The notes under the pieces are model-generated. The model ran no database searches and was not told where the DNA came from. It worked only from the letters and a program-made list of their open reading frames with translations. Positions 54,038-63,068 of a DNA stretch of 64,000 bases are shown piece by piece. The stretch's first letter is position 1. Each line of letters starts with the position of its first letter. The translations under genes and the position numbers were made by a program. Source of the DNA: Ancylomarina salipaludis (GTDB lineage Bacteria > Bacteroidota > Bacteroidia > Bacteroidales > Marinifilaceae); NCBI RefSeq assembly GCF_004122035.1, contig NZ_SAXA01000003.1:124001-188000 (forward strand). Reading direction: 5' to 3'.

Positions 54038-55513
54038 ATGGCAAAAGTTTTAACCAGTAGAAGCGAAAATTATTCGCAATGGTATAACGACTTAGTAATT
54101 AAGGCAGATCTTGCAGAAAATTCTGCAGTTAGAGGTTGTATGGTGATTAAACCATATGGTTATGCTATTTGGGAAAAAATACAAGCAGTTCTTGATGGAA
54201 AGTTTAAGGAAACTGGACATCAGAATGCCTATTTCCCTCTTTTAATTCCTAAGTCATTTCTAAGTAAGGAAGCTGATCACGTTGAAGGATTCGCAAAAGA
54301 GTGTGCAGTTGTAACCCATTATCGTTTGATGAACGATCCCAATGGAAAGGGTGTTGTTGTTGATCCTGAGGCTCGTTTGGAAGAGGAATTGATTATTCGA
54401 CCGACTTCTGAAACTATTATTTGGAATACCTATAAAAACTGGATTCAATCATATCGCGATTTGCCTATTTTAGTTAATCAGTGGGCAAACGTTATGCGTT
54501 GGGAAATGCGTACGCGTTTGTTTTTACGTACTGCAGAATTTCTTTGGCAAGAAGGGCATACTGCTCATGCTACAGAAAAAGAAGCTTTGGCTGAAACGGA
54601 GCAAATGATTAATGTTTACGGCGATTTTGCTGAAGGTTGGATGGCTGTTCCTGTACTGAAAGGTAGAAAAACTGAATCTGAGCGATTTGCCGGAGCTCTG
54701 GATACCTATTGTATTGAAGCATTGATGCAGGATGGTAAAGCTCTTCAGGCTGGTACGTCTCACTTTTTAGGACAAAACTTCGCAAAAGCTTTTGACGTAA
54801 AGTTTGCAAATAAAGAAGGTAAGGAAGATTATGTATGGGCAACTTCATGGGGAGTATCAACCCGACTGATGGGAGCTTTGGTAATGGCACATTCTGATGA
54901 TCATGGTTTGGTACTGCCTCCAAAATTGGCTCCAATTCAGGTTGTTATTGTTCCTATTTATCGTAAAGAGGAAGAGTTAGCTAAGTTAACAGAGGTCATC
55001 GCTCCTATCGTGGCTAAACTTAAAGCGAAAGGAATTTCAGTTAAGTTTGACGATAGTGATAACCGTAAACCAGGCTGGAAGTTTGCCGAATACGAATTGA
55101 AGGGTGTCCCTGTACGTTTGGCTATGGGAGCTCGTGATCTTGAGAATGGAACGGTTGAGTTGGCTCGTCGTGATATCTTAACTAAGGAAACTGTTGCTGT
55201 CGATGGTGTTGAAGATTTAATCGAAAATCTTCTTGAAGAAATTCAGAATAGCATTTTTCAAAAAGCACTTGATTTCAGAACAGAGAAAACAACTAAGGTT
55301 GATTCTTACGATGAATTCAAGGAACTTTTAGAAACGAAAACAGGATTTTTCTTAGCGCACTGGGATGGCACTGTTGAGACTGAAGAGAAAATCAAAAATG
55401 AAACAAAAGCAACAATCCGTTGTATTCCTTTTGATAATGAGCTGGAAGAGGGCGTTTGCATGGTAACAGGTAAGCCATCGAAACAACGTGTTGTATTTGC
55501 TAAATCATATTAA
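54038..55513 (+). CDS. proS: Prolyl-tRNA synthetase, archaeal/eukaryotic-type
   Basis: 491 residues, class II synthetase charging tRNA-Pro. It is the short type without the INS editing domain of the common bacterial enzyme. [36 protein letters not shown] is the type-specific N-terminus. RPTSE, motif 2 ([25 protein letters not shown]) and motif 3 ([24 protein letters not shown]) are intact, followed by an anticodon-binding domain and the C-terminal zinc-domain-like end with terminal aromatic (KSY). The archaeal-type ProRS is usual in Bacteroidota. Regulation by the leader hairpin is inference. Confidence 0.96.
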   Translation: MAKVLTSRSENYSQWYNDLVIKADLAENSAVRGCMVIKPYGYAIWEKIQAVLDGKFKETGHQNAYFPLLIPKSFLSKEADHVEGFAKECAVVTHYRLMNDPNGKGVVVDPEARLEEELIIRPTSETIIWNTYKNWIQSYRDLPILVNQWANVMRWEMRTRLFLRTAEFLWQEGHTAHATEKEALAETEQMINVYGDFAEGWMAVPVLKGRKTESERFAGALDTYCIEALMQDGKALQAGTSHFLGQNFAKAFDVKFANKEGKEDYVWATSWGVSTRLMGALVMAHSDDHGLVLPPKLAPIQVVIVPIYRKEEELAKLTEVIAPIVAKLKAKGISVKFDDSDNRKPGWKFAEYELKGVPVRLAMGARDLENGTVELARRDILTKETVAVDGVEDLIENLLEEIQNSIFQKALDFRTEKTTKVDSYDEFKELLETKTGFFLAHWDGTVETEEKIKNETKATIRCIPFDNELEEGVCMVTGKPSKQRVVFAKSY

Positions 55514-55574
55514 TATCTCAGATATTACCATTTCTTTAAATTTTGTTGTTTAACGAAATTTAAACTTATAAATA

Positions 55575-55608
55575 ACCGTCACCGATTCTTCGGAGACGGT
55601 TTTTTTTT
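55575..55608 (+). terminator. Intrinsic terminator after proS
   Basis: ACCGTC / GACGGT outer and CCGA / TCGG inner stem followed by eight T. Confidence 0.88.
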
Positions 55609-55654
55609 ACCTTTATCTGATCATTTTAAATTAGGTTAATTATTTATACGATAT

Positions 55655-56341
55655 ATGATGAATATACTTAATACAAAATCAGCCATTTTACAGACGATCC
55701 GCGAAAAATCTATTCTAAAACAACTGGTTTATAAGAATACATCCGAAGTTTTTGCTCAATTGAAACAGGTTCTTGAGAATTTGGTTCTGGAATACAATAC
55801 TGAACTTCAGGACGAATTGGATGCTGTAAAATTGGAATATGTTGATAGAGGAAAATCTGAGGTTCAAATTCGGGTCGCATCGGATATTCTTGTTTTTAGT
55901 ATGTATTCAAATGTTTTTCAGTTTGATAGAGATCATGCTGTTTGGCAGAAGGATTATGTGAAGCAAAAGCCCGATAATGCTTATTCCGGAATTATTAATA
56001 TTTATAATTTCTTATCCGATTCATTTAAGTATAACCGATCTGAAGACCTGGGGTATCTGGTTGCTCGTATTTTTATCAATCAGGAAAAGCATTATATCGT
56101 TGAGGGAAAAAGACAGATGGGCTTATTGGAGCATGATTTATCTCAATCGATTAGTGATGAGAATAGCTTAAGAAAGATTGTCGAAACAGCGATTAACTAT
56201 TCCTTAAATTTTGATTTATTGGTGCCACCATATGATGATGTTAAAATTTTGGCTGTAGCCGATATCGAAGAGAAAATTCATAATGCAAAGATCAAGACAG
56301 GTAAGCGTTTGGGCTTTCAGTTTAAGTCAGATGATGTTTAA
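55655..56341 (+). CDS. Conserved-looking protein of unknown function
   Basis: 228 residues, no signal peptide or membrane segment, mixed alpha/beta. Segments include LKQVLENLVLEYNTELQDEL at the N-terminal side, a strand-rich middle (KSEVQIRVASDILVFSMYSNVFQF) and a C-terminus with LLVPPYDDVKILAVADIEEKIH. I do not recognise a family. A second in-frame ATG follows the first immediately. It lies 39 bases before pepT and is probably co-transcribed with it; the context gives no function. Confidence 0.6.
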   Translation: MMNILNTKSAILQTIREKSILKQLVYKNTSEVFAQLKQVLENLVLEYNTELQDELDAVKLEYVDRGKSEVQIRVASDILVFSMYSNVFQFDRDHAVWQKDYVKQKPDNAYSGIINIYNFLSDSFKYNRSEDLGYLVARIFINQEKHYIVEGKRQMGLLEHDLSQSISDENSLRKIVETAINYSLNFDLLVPPYDDVKILAVADIEEKIHNAKIKTGKRLGFQFKSDDV

Positions 56342-56380
56342 AAAAATATTAGCAATTAATAAAAGACAATAATATAAAAG

Positions 56381-57607
56381 ATGACTGCAGTAGTAGATAA
56401 ATTTATAAAATACGTTCAGTTTGATACTGAATCTGATACACAAACAGGCCTAACACCAAGTACTCCAGGACAAATGTTTTTAGCCGAAGAATTGGTTAAG
56501 GAGTTAGAAGAAATGGGGATGAGTCATGTCTCTCTTGACGAAAATGGTTATGTAATGGCTGTTTTACCATCGAATATGGACAAGGAAGTTCCTACTGTAG
56601 GCTTTGTGTCGCACATGGATACCAGCCCTGATTTTACGGGAAAACATGTAAAACCTCAGTTTGTTGAAAACTACGATGGGGGCGATATTGTTTTGAACAA
56701 GGAGCAAAACATTGTGATGAAGGTGGCTGATTTCCCGGATTTGAAAATGTATGTGGGACAAACTTTGATCACGACTGATGGAACAACACTTTTAGGTGCT
56801 GATGATAAAGCCGGAGTTGCTGAAATAATGACGGCTGTTGAGTATTTGATTAATCATCCTGAAATTAAACACGGTGCTGTTCATGTTGGTTTTACACCTG
56901 ATGAGGAGATTGGTCAGGGAGCTGATTTTTTCAATGTCGAAAAATTTGGGGCTGATTTTGCTTACACGCTTGATGGTGGTGAGATAGGGGAGTTGCAATT
57001 CGAAAATTTCAATGCAGCTTATGCTGAAGTCTCCTTTAAAGGACGTAATGTTCACCCAGGGATGGCTAAGGACAAGATGATTAATTCGATGAATATTGTT
57101 CAGGAATTCAGATCGCAATTACCTATGGATGAGGTGCCGGAAAAAACCGAAAATTATGAAGGTTTTTACCACCTTTTAGGTATCGAAGGCAGTGTTGAGA
57201 ATTCAAAATTGCAATACATCATTCGTGATTTTGATATGGATGCTTATAATGCACGTAAAAACAAGTTTGAAACAATTTGTAAAGACTTACGAGCGAAGTA
57301 TGGTGAGGAAAATGTGACTCTTCAAATGAAGGATCAGTATTTTAATATGCGTGAGAAGATTGAGCCTGTTAAGTATATTGTTGACATTGCTGAGCAGGCA
57401 ATGAAAGATGTGGGGGTAACGCCTAAGGTGGTTCCAATTCGTGGTGGAACTGATGGCAGCCGTTTATCGTATATGGGTTTGCCTTGTCCTAATATTTTTG
57501 CAGGGGGGCACAATTTCCATGGTCGATTCGAATATGTGCCGGTAGACTCCATGCAGAAAGCTGTTGATGTTATTTTAAAGGTGGTTGACTTAATCGCAAA
57601 GCGATAA
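56381..57607 (+). CDS. pepT: Peptidase T (tripeptide aminopeptidase)
   Basis: 408 residues of the M20 family, removing N-terminal residues from tripeptides in the cytoplasm. Zinc ligands and catalytic residues are in SHMDTSPDF, GADDKAGVAEIM, TPDEEIGQGADFF and LDGGEIGELQFENFNA; the dimerisation-domain segment FKGRNVHPGMAKDKMINS and the last ligand GGHNFHGRFE are present. Together with the periplasmic S46 enzyme it fits a peptide-using lifestyle. Confidence 0.96.
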   Translation: MTAVVDKFIKYVQFDTESDTQTGLTPSTPGQMFLAEELVKELEEMGMSHVSLDENGYVMAVLPSNMDKEVPTVGFVSHMDTSPDFTGKHVKPQFVENYDGGDIVLNKEQNIVMKVADFPDLKMYVGQTLITTDGTTLLGADDKAGVAEIMTAVEYLINHPEIKHGAVHVGFTPDEEIGQGADFFNVEKFGADFAYTLDGGEIGELQFENFNAAYAEVSFKGRNVHPGMAKDKMINSMNIVQEFRSQLPMDEVPEKTENYEGFYHLLGIEGSVENSKLQYIIRDFDMDAYNARKNKFETICKDLRAKYGEENVTLQMKDQYFNMREKIEPVKYIVDIAEQAMKDVGVTPKVVPIRGGTDGSRLSYMGLPCPNIFAGGHNFHGRFEYVPVDSMQKAVDVILKVVDLIAKR

Positions 57608-57628
57608 GCTTAATTTATAATTTATAGA

Positions 57629-57664
57629 GAACGGTACACATAAATTTGTGTGCCGTTTTTTTCT
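57629..57664 (+). terminator. Intrinsic terminator after pepT
   Basis: AACGGTACAC / GTGTGCCGTT stem followed by a T run. Confidence 0.85.
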
Positions 57665-57741
57665 GCACATGATTCTGTAGAGAAATTAGTTACCTTCGGA
57701 ACTTTAAAACACAAAAGTTTACTATTTGACCCTAACTCAGA

Positions 57742-58254
57742 ATGAAGATGTCGAAGCTTAAAAAATATAGTGCACCGGAATTGCACAATGAGGTGAGTAG
57801 GCTTTATAGCCAAAAGGCTTATTCTGAGATGATTCAATTTGAGCAAGCCTATCTTAAGCTTGAGATTCAAAATATGGATGAACTACAATCTTTGACTGAA
57901 ATGTTTTCCCGGGCTTATATGATATTGGGTCAGCAAGATAGAAAACTAGCTTTGTCAAGGCAGTATAGAATTGCATTGAAGTCTCTTGCTTGTGGGTTTG
58001 ATAATTCAGAAATTCACAATTGGAAACTGAATCTGGAAGAAGCGTTTTTTATGCGATATGTGAAAGTGAATAAATATATTCTTTATTTTATTTTGCTTGC
58101 CGTTCTGTTGGTAAATTTAGATTTTGTTCCGTCCAATAGTGCTTATATGCCCATACTCACACTTACTGCTGTTGTTTGGTATATTATGAATTATGTGATG
58201 AATTGTCGGGTGAAGCGTTTATATTTGAGACTGATTCGTTTTATCTATAGCTAA
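57742..58254 (+). CDS. Small membrane protein of unknown function
   Basis: 170 residues: a soluble helical N-terminal ~110 (LHNEVSRLYSQKAYSEMIQFEQ and further helices), then two transmembrane segments (about 113-130 and 137-155), ending in a basic RVKRLYLRLIRF tail. A second ATG two codons in is an alternative start. It converges on the HxlR gene with only 7 bases between. No family recognised. Confidence 0.55.
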   Translation: MKMSKLKKYSAPELHNEVSRLYSQKAYSEMIQFEQAYLKLEIQNMDELQSLTEMFSRAYMILGQQDRKLALSRQYRIALKSLACGFDNSEIHNWKLNLEEAFFMRYVKVNKYILYFILLAVLLVNLDFVPSNSAYMPILTLTAVVWYIMNYVMNCRVKRLYLRLIRFIYS

Positions 58255-58261
58255 TGCCTGT

Positions 58262-58579
58262 TTATTCTTCCATTCTTTTCTCAAACAAACGGCCCCCTTT
58301 TAGCATGGCTTTTAAAATTGGTGAAATTTGATCACCCAATTCAGTTAAACTGTATTCAACTTTTGGTGGAATAATGGGATAGGCTTTTCTGTTAACAATG
58401 CCGGCCTCTTCCAGTTCTTTTAGATTTTTACTGAGCATCCTGTCACTGATATCAGGCAAGAGTTGTCCCAATTCTTTATAACGTTTGGTGCCTTGCTTGA
58501 GGTGCAAGATGATGGTCGCTTTTCGTTTTCCTTTAACGAAATTGATGAATGTGTCGACGGGGCAGTAACCTTTTTCCAA
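58262..58579 (-). CDS. HxlR-family transcriptional regulator
   Basis: 105 residues with the winged-helix HxlR pattern: Cys6 in GYCPVD, FVKGKRKATIILHLKQGTKRYKELGQLLPDISDRMLSKNLKELEEAGIV, then the wing RKAYPIIPPKVEYSLTELG. The canonical start context gives a TTG codon at 58579, since a stop lies two codons upstream and no ATG is available. It is divergent from a YhdH-type oxidoreductase 150 bases away. HxlR/MarR-type proteins with a conserved N-terminal Cys often sense quinones or electrophiles and control such a neighbouring reductase. That regulatory link is inference. Confidence 0.9.
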   Translation of the reverse strand: MEKGYCPVDTFINFVKGKRKATIILHLKQGTKRYKELGQLLPDISDRMLSKNLKELEEAGIVNRKAYPIIPPKVEYSLTELGDQISPILKAMLKGGRLFEKRMEE

Positions 58580-58611
58580 AATTTATTAAGATTAGTGACT
58601 TGTAAATCAGT

Positions 58612-58626
58612 ATTTCTGACAGAAAT
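58612..58626. promoter_or_regulatory. Putative HxlR operator
   Basis: Perfect 15-base palindrome ATTTCTGACAGAAAT between the divergent HxlR regulator and the oxidoreductase promoter, 28 bases upstream of that promoter's TTG. Confidence 0.5.
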
Positions 58627-58653
58627 GTTAGTGGCAGACCTAAATGTAAGCTC

Positions 58654-58684
58654 TTGATTGATAGATAAACTCCATGTAACTTTG
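58654..58684 (+). promoter_or_regulatory. Promoter of the YhdH-type oxidoreductase
   Basis: TTG (58654-58656), 20-base spacer, TAACTTTG (58677-58684), 44 bases before the ATG. Confidence 0.68.
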
Positions 58685-58728
58685 CACAAGATAAGGATAA
58701 TCCTGAACAAATAGAATTTAGATTAATT

Positions 58729-59727
58729 ATGGAATCGACTAAAACTTTTAAGGCCTTACGTGTAAACGAAGAGGATGGAAAATATATAAGAAGAATTGAA
58801 GAACGTCAACTGTCTGATTTGCCTGAAGGCGATGTGCTTGTGCGTGTCAACTATTCTTCATTAAATTTTAAGGATGCTCTTTCTTGCATTGGGAACAAGG
58901 GCGTGACTCGCAATTACCCTCACACACCAGGGATTGATGCTTCGGGTATTGTTGAAGCTTCTTCTGATTCCCGATTTCAAGCGGGTGATGAGGTGATTGT
59001 GACTTCGTATGATTTGGGGATGAATACCGATGGCGGATTTAGTGAATATATTCGTGTTCCGGCTGATTGGATTGTTCGTAAACCTAAAAATTTAAGCTTG
59101 AAACAAGCTATGGTATACGGAACAGCTGGTTTTACAGCGGCTTTATCGGTTTATCGTTTGTTGGCAGCTGGACAAACGCCGGAAATGGGACCTGTTGTTG
59201 TTACCGGAGCACTTGGGGGTGTTGGCGCGGTTGCTGTTTGTATTTTAAATCACCTGGGTTTTGAGGTGATTGCTGCAACATCCGATTTGAATGATGGTGA
59301 AGAAGCGCTTAAAAAATTGGGAGCAGCCAGCAGAATTGATAAGACCGAAACGGATGATCAATCAGGCCGTCCTATGTTGCGACCAAAGTGGGCTGGTGCT
59401 ATTGATGTTGTTGGCGGTAATGTGCTTTCGACACTTTTGAAAGCTTGTCAACCTATGGGAAATGTGACCTGTTGTGGTAATATTGGATCAGGTGATTTGA
59501 ATGGAACGGTTTATCCTTTTATTCTAAAAGGTATTAGTCTGATTGGTATCGATTCTCAAAACTGCCCAATGGCTTTGCGCCAGAAAGTTTGGGATAAGTT
59601 GGCTGATGAATGGCAGTGCGAAAACTTGGAAGAGGTAACTGTTGAGTGTAACCTTGAAGAGTTGGATACATACATTGATAAAATGATTGAGAAGAAAAGT
59701 CGCGGTCGTGTGATTGTGAAATTATAA
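58729..59727 (+). CDS. YhdH/YhfP-family quinone oxidoreductase (acrylyl-CoA reductase type)
   Basis: 332 residues of the zinc-independent medium-chain dehydrogenase family. NYSSLNFKDALSCIG replaces the zinc-binding site, PHTPGIDASGIV is typical, and the NADPH site is VVVTGALGGVGAVAVCILNHLGF. GNVTCCGNIGS and the C-terminal GRVIVKL match YhdH/AcuI. AcuI reduces acryloyl-CoA, a toxic electrophile; quinones are the other suggested substrates. The divergent HxlR gene and palindrome suggest induction by such a compound. Confidence 0.9.
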   Translation: MESTKTFKALRVNEEDGKYIRRIEERQLSDLPEGDVLVRVNYSSLNFKDALSCIGNKGVTRNYPHTPGIDASGIVEASSDSRFQAGDEVIVTSYDLGMNTDGGFSEYIRVPADWIVRKPKNLSLKQAMVYGTAGFTAALSVYRLLAAGQTPEMGPVVVTGALGGVGAVAVCILNHLGFEVIAATSDLNDGEEALKKLGAASRIDKTETDDQSGRPMLRPKWAGAIDVVGGNVLSTLLKACQPMGNVTCCGNIGSGDLNGTVYPFILKGISLIGIDSQNCPMALRQKVWDKLADEWQCENLEEVTVECNLEELDTYIDKMIEKKSRGRVIVKL

Positions 59728-59755
59728 TCCTTCGAAAACTAAATATTATAAGATA

Positions 59756-59787
59756 ATGCTTGTCATTTTTATGGCAGGCATTTTTTT
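59756..59787 (+). terminator. Intrinsic terminator after the oxidoreductase
   Basis: ATGCTTGTCAT / ATGGCAGGCAT stem (two G-T pairs) with a T run. Confidence 0.8.
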
Positions 59788-59819
59788 ATCCTTGATTAAT
59801 TAATCCTCTGAAATTGCCT

Positions 59820-59827
59820 TATCTTTG
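59820..59827 (+). promoter_or_regulatory. Promoter -7 element immediately before pabB
   Basis: TATCTTTG ends five bases before the ATG at 59832. If used, it would give a leaderless or nearly leaderless mRNA and rules out the in-frame ATG at 59814. Confidence 0.45.
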
Positions 59828-59831
59828 CGGC

Positions 59832-61145
59832 ATGCGTAAAATCTTAAGTTTTCAGATATCGGATGTTGCTCGTTTTAAAGAGCAGTTGTTGATTTGGTCC
59901 AGACCATTTAAAAGGTTTGCCATACTCGATAGTCATGAGGTGAATCAGAAAGCCAATTCGAAAAAGGAATACAACTCATACGAATTACTTGCAGGGATAG
60001 CTGCTTTGCAGGAGATTCAGATTGAGGCGAATTGTTTTGAGACTTTGAGGCAGACTTATGATGCCAATCAGGATTGGTGGTTTGGTTTTATGACCTACGA
60101 TTTAAAAAATGAATTGGAAGATCTTACTTCTGAGAATTTTGACGGGGTACAGATGCCAGCTCTTCATTTTTTTCAGCCACGCTGGGTTTTGGTTCTGAAG
60201 GAATCCAATCTTGAAGTTCATTATTTTGAGAAAGAGAATTCAGCTGATGAGGCACACGAGTTAATACAGCAGATTCTGGAAATTGAAATCGAGGCGCCCA
60301 AGGCCTCGTTAGTTCCCAATATTAAACATCGCATAAGCAAACAGGAATATCTCGATGCGGTGAATGCTTTAAAGGAGCACATTCGTTTAGGCGATATTTA
60401 TGAGGTGAATTTTTGTCAGGAATTTTATGCTGAACACACTAAGATTGATCCATTGGAAACCTATCGAAGTTTGAGACAGGTTTCACCTACACCTTATTCA
60501 TGCTATTATGCGTTGGGGGATAAATTCCTTTTGTCGGCATCACCGGAACGATATATCAAGAAGCAAGGTTCTAAAATTATATCGCAACCCATTAAAGGCA
60601 CTGCCAAAAGAGGAGCGACTCCTGATGAAGATAATCAGATTAAGGAATTTTTATTTACCGATCCTAAAGAGCGAGCTGAGAATATCATGATTGTGGATTT
60701 GGTTCGCAATGATTTATCCAGAACTGCGGCCAAAGGGACTGTCAAAGTGGAGGAATTGTGTGGAATTTATACCTTCCCTCAGGTGCATCAGATGATTTCA
60801 ACTGTGGTGTCGGAATTGAGGGAGGATGCACATTTTGTAGATTGCATCAAACACAGTTTTCCTATGGGATCGATGACCGGAGCGCCAAAGGTTCGTGCCA
60901 TGAAATTGATTGAGAAGTATGAGGTGACCAAGCGTGGCCTTTTTTCAGCGGCTGTAGGATATATTACTCCCGAAGCTGATTTTGATTTTAATGTTGTGAT
61001 TCGTAGCATACAATATAACGCCAAAGATGATTATCTTTCCTTCATGGTTGGTGGTGCTATTACCATGCAATCTGAACCTGAAAAGGAATACCAGGAATGT
61101 CTGCTGAAAGCAAAGGCAATTAAGCAGGTCTTGGGAAATGACTAG
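59832..61145 (+). CDS. pabB: Aminodeoxychorismate synthase component I
   Basis: 437 residues of the chorismate-utilising family, making 4-amino-4-deoxychorismate for folate. Segments include YEVNFCQEFYAE, SPERYIKK, KERAENIMIVDLVRNDLSR and FPMGSMTGAPKVRAMKLI. The motif PIKGTAKRG carries Lys where anthranilate synthase (TrpE) has Ala, and this Lys forms the covalent intermediate in PabB, so PabB is preferred over TrpE. No glutamine amidotransferase gene (pabA) or lyase (pabC) is next to it. The start at 59832 is chosen because a promoter-like element covers the upstream ATG. Confidence 0.88.
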   Translation: MRKILSFQISDVARFKEQLLIWSRPFKRFAILDSHEVNQKANSKKEYNSYELLAGIAALQEIQIEANCFETLRQTYDANQDWWFGFMTYDLKNELEDLTSENFDGVQMPALHFFQPRWVLVLKESNLEVHYFEKENSADEAHELIQQILEIEIEAPKASLVPNIKHRISKQEYLDAVNALKEHIRLGDIYEVNFCQEFYAEHTKIDPLETYRSLRQVSPTPYSCYYALGDKFLLSASPERYIKKQGSKIISQPIKGTAKRGATPDEDNQIKEFLFTDPKERAENIMIVDLVRNDLSRTAAKGTVKVEELCGIYTFPQVHQMISTVVSELREDAHFVDCIKHSFPMGSMTGAPKVRAMKLIEKYEVTKRGLFSAAVGYITPEADFDFNVVIRSIQYNAKDDYLSFMVGGAITMQSEPEKEYQECLLKAKAIKQVLGND

Positions 61146-61168
61146 TACTTAACCCCGTTGTCTGTTGT

Positions 61169-61220
61169 CAGTTGTCGGTCTTTCGATAATTGTAAATGGA
61201 TAGCTGATAACCGATAACTG
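61169..61220 (+). other. Hairpin directly before tilS
   Basis: CAGTTGTCGGT (61169-61179) pairs with ACCGATAACTG (61210-61220), eleven pairs with one G-T, ending two bases before the tilS ATG. The left arm lies in a short run of TGTTGTC/AGTTGTC words. It could mask the start region; no T run follows, so it is not a terminator. Confidence 0.45.
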
Positions 61221-61222
61221 AA

Positions 61223-62545
61223 ATGCTTAGGAAATTAGTTCGTCATATCGAAAAGGAAGACTTGTTTTATAGAAACGAAAGAATTTTAGTTGCTGTTAGT
61301 GGTGGTCTTGATTCGGTGGTTTTGCTCCATCTTTTGCACAAAATGGAAATGGATTGCGTGGTGGCACATTGCAATTTTCAATTACGGGATAAGGATTCGG
61401 ATGGTGATGAGATTTTTGTGAAGAATCTGGCTGAACATTACAAATTTCCCGTTTACTCAGTCACTTTTGAAACCACTGAGTATGCAAAAGAAAAAGGTAT
61501 TTCTATTGAGATGGCTGCACGCGATTTGCGTTACAATTGGTTTGAAACCATCCGAAAGGAAAATGATTGTCGGTACATTTTAACGGCTCATCATGCTGAT
61601 GATGTGATTGAAACGGTTTTGATCAATCTGGTTCGGGGCACGGGTATTCATGGCTTGACAGGTATAAAAGCAAAGAAAGGGAAATTGGTTCGTCCCTTAT
61701 TGCCATTTACCCGAGAGGAAATCAAAACTTATGCTGAGCAAAATGAGTTGGAATATCGTGAGGATTATACCAATATTCAGACTGATTTTGTAAGGAATAA
61801 AATCCGCCATCAAATTATTCCGGTTCTTCAGGAAATCAATCCGGCTATTCAAAAAACAATGAATGAGAATGTGGGACGATTTCGTGATATTGAGCAAATT
61901 TATAATCAGGAAATTGCAAAAAGGCGTTTGAGTTTTGTTGACCAGGAAGATGGTCGTTTGTTGATATTAATTGCAGAATTGAAGAAATTGACATCTCCGA
62001 ATTCTCATTTGTATGAGCTTTTGCATCCTTATGGCTTTCATTCTCGTGAGATCATAAACATTTTGGAATCTTTGGATTCAATTTCTGGTAAGATGTTCTA
62101 TACCGAAAATTATCAGCTGCTCAGGGATAGAGACTATCTGGTGTTGACCGAGAAAGGAGAAAAAGATTATCGTGAATATCAGTTGGATAAAAATGATCGA
62201 ATAGAGCTTGGAGAATACATTGTTGAATGTGAGGTTTTCGATCGGCCTTCTGATTTTAAATTTTCTACTGATAGCCAAATTGCTTGTTTCGATGCTGATA
62301 AATTGACTTTCCCTCTTGAGCTTCGCAAGTGGCAGGAGGGGGATGTGTTTCAGCCCATTGGAATGAAAGGACGAAAAAAAGTATCTGATTATTTTATCGA
62401 TAATAAGTTTTCGTTGACTGATAAAGAAAATGCCTGGCTCTTGGTTTCGGGAGATGATATCATTTGGCTAGTTGGTCATAGAATGGATGATCGTTTTAAA
62501 ATCACAAAAGACACGATTTCAGTTTACCAGGTGTGTATTAGTTGA
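61223..62545 (+). CDS. tilS: tRNA(Ile)-lysidine synthase
   Basis: 440 residues. TilS puts lysine on C34 of tRNA-Ile(CAU) so that it reads AUA. The PP-loop is SGGLDS (26-31) in LVAVSGGLDSVVLLHLL, and HCNFQLRDKDSDGDE, ILTAHHADDVIETVLINLVRGTGIHGL and VRNKIRHQIIPVLQEINP are characteristic. The C-terminal ~130 residues include FQPIGMKGRKKVSDYFIDNKFS, the tRNA-binding TilS C-domain. Essential in bacteria that decode AUA this way. Followed by a convergent-type hairpin. Confidence 0.96.
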   Translation: MLRKLVRHIEKEDLFYRNERILVAVSGGLDSVVLLHLLHKMEMDCVVAHCNFQLRDKDSDGDEIFVKNLAEHYKFPVYSVTFETTEYAKEKGISIEMAARDLRYNWFETIRKENDCRYILTAHHADDVIETVLINLVRGTGIHGLTGIKAKKGKLVRPLLPFTREEIKTYAEQNELEYREDYTNIQTDFVRNKIRHQIIPVLQEINPAIQKTMNENVGRFRDIEQIYNQEIAKRRLSFVDQEDGRLLILIAELKKLTSPNSHLYELLHPYGFHSREIINILESLDSISGKMFYTENYQLLRDRDYLVLTEKGEKDYREYQLDKNDRIELGEYIVECEVFDRPSDFKFSTDSQIACFDADKLTFPLELRKWQEGDVFQPIGMKGRKKVSDYFIDNKFSLTDKENAWLLVSGDDIIWLVGHRMDDRFKITKDTISVYQVCIS

Positions 62546-62566
62546 ATGCGTAATAATTATATTTGA

Positions 62567-62600
62567 AAAGAGGACGTCATAGCAATGAACGTCCTCTTTA
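62567..62600. terminator. Hairpin between tilS and the small-peptide genes
   Basis: AAAGAGGACGT / ACGTCCTCTTT, 11 perfect pairs, 11-base loop, located between convergent transcription units; tails are only weakly T-rich. Confidence 0.75.
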
Positions 62601-62615
62601 TTGTTGAAATAATAC

Positions 62616-62783
62616 TTATTCTGGAAATTCTGTGGCACATATATTGTTTGTAATACATGTATATCCTTCAGGACAAAGACCATCTTTCTGACAAGGTATT
62701 GAACCCTTAAAACCGCCTTTAATAGTTTGCTGTTCCTTTTTACTAAGCGTTTTAACTCCAGCTAGTTTTTGTAATTTTTTCAT
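62616..62783 (-). CDS. GG-leader cysteine-rich peptide A (putative bacteriocin/RiPP precursor)
   Basis: 55 residues. The leader MKKLQKLAGVKTLSKKEQQ plus TIKGG ends in a double glycine at 23-24, the mark of precursors cleaved and exported by peptidase-containing ABC transporters. The 31-residue core has four cysteines (31, 37, 43, 49) spaced C-x5-C-P-E-G-Y-x-C-x5-C, a compact disulfide-type pattern. It is nearly the same as in peptide C. The leader is highly conserved among the three tandem peptides. No modification enzyme or transporter gene is in the window, so whether the core is modified, secreted as a toxin or used as a signal is open. Confidence 0.8.
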   Translation of the reverse strand: MKKLQKLAGVKTLSKKEQQTIKGGFKGSIPCQKDGLCPEGYTCITNNICATEFPE

Positions 62784-62809
62784 AATAATAGATTGTTTAA
62801 ATTATTTAT

Positions 62810-62986
62810 TTAGCGACAAATCCAACATACACCATTAAATACAACATCACACCAAACAGCGGGATTATTACTGATAACTCCGCCAGCTTCACCACATGGA
62901 TGCAATTGTTTTATTCCACCTTTAACAGCTTGTTGTTCTTTTTTACTAAGCGTTTTAACACCAGTTATTTCTTGTAATTTTTTCAT
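62810..62986 (-). CDS. GG-leader cysteine-rich peptide B
   Basis: 58 residues. The leader MKKLQEITGVKTLSKKEQQ plus AVKGG is almost identical to that of peptide A, with the double glycine at 23-24. The core differs: cysteines at 31, 46, 54 and 57, two tryptophans, and a C-terminal GVCWICR. Peptides A and B are only 26 bases apart, so they are probably on one transcript. The conserved leader with a divergent core is what is expected for a family of precursors sharing one export or processing machine. Confidence 0.8.
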   Translation of the reverse strand: MKKLQEITGVKTLSKKEQQAVKGGIKQLHPCGEAGGVISNNPAVWCDVVFNGVCWICR

Positions 62987-63012
62987 AATAATTTATTTTT
63001 AGTAATATAATT

Positions 63013-63038
63013 TCTCGAACATTTTAAAACTGTTGAGA
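63013..63038 (-). promoter_or_regulatory. Duplicated hairpin upstream of peptide B
   Basis: On the minus strand TCTCAACA pairs with TGTTCGAGA (one bulge) around an A/T-rich loop. A matching element lies before peptide C at 63272-63297, with a base change that keeps the stem. Confidence 0.5.
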
Positions 63039-63068
63039 CTTCAGTTAGAATCTTTAGTGTATTTGTGT

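Noticed and set aside
61161-61222. Repeat-like TGTTGTC/AGTTGTC words before tilS as a CRISPR or direct-repeat array
   Set aside because: Words are only 7 bases, irregular and few; the region is better described as one hairpin.
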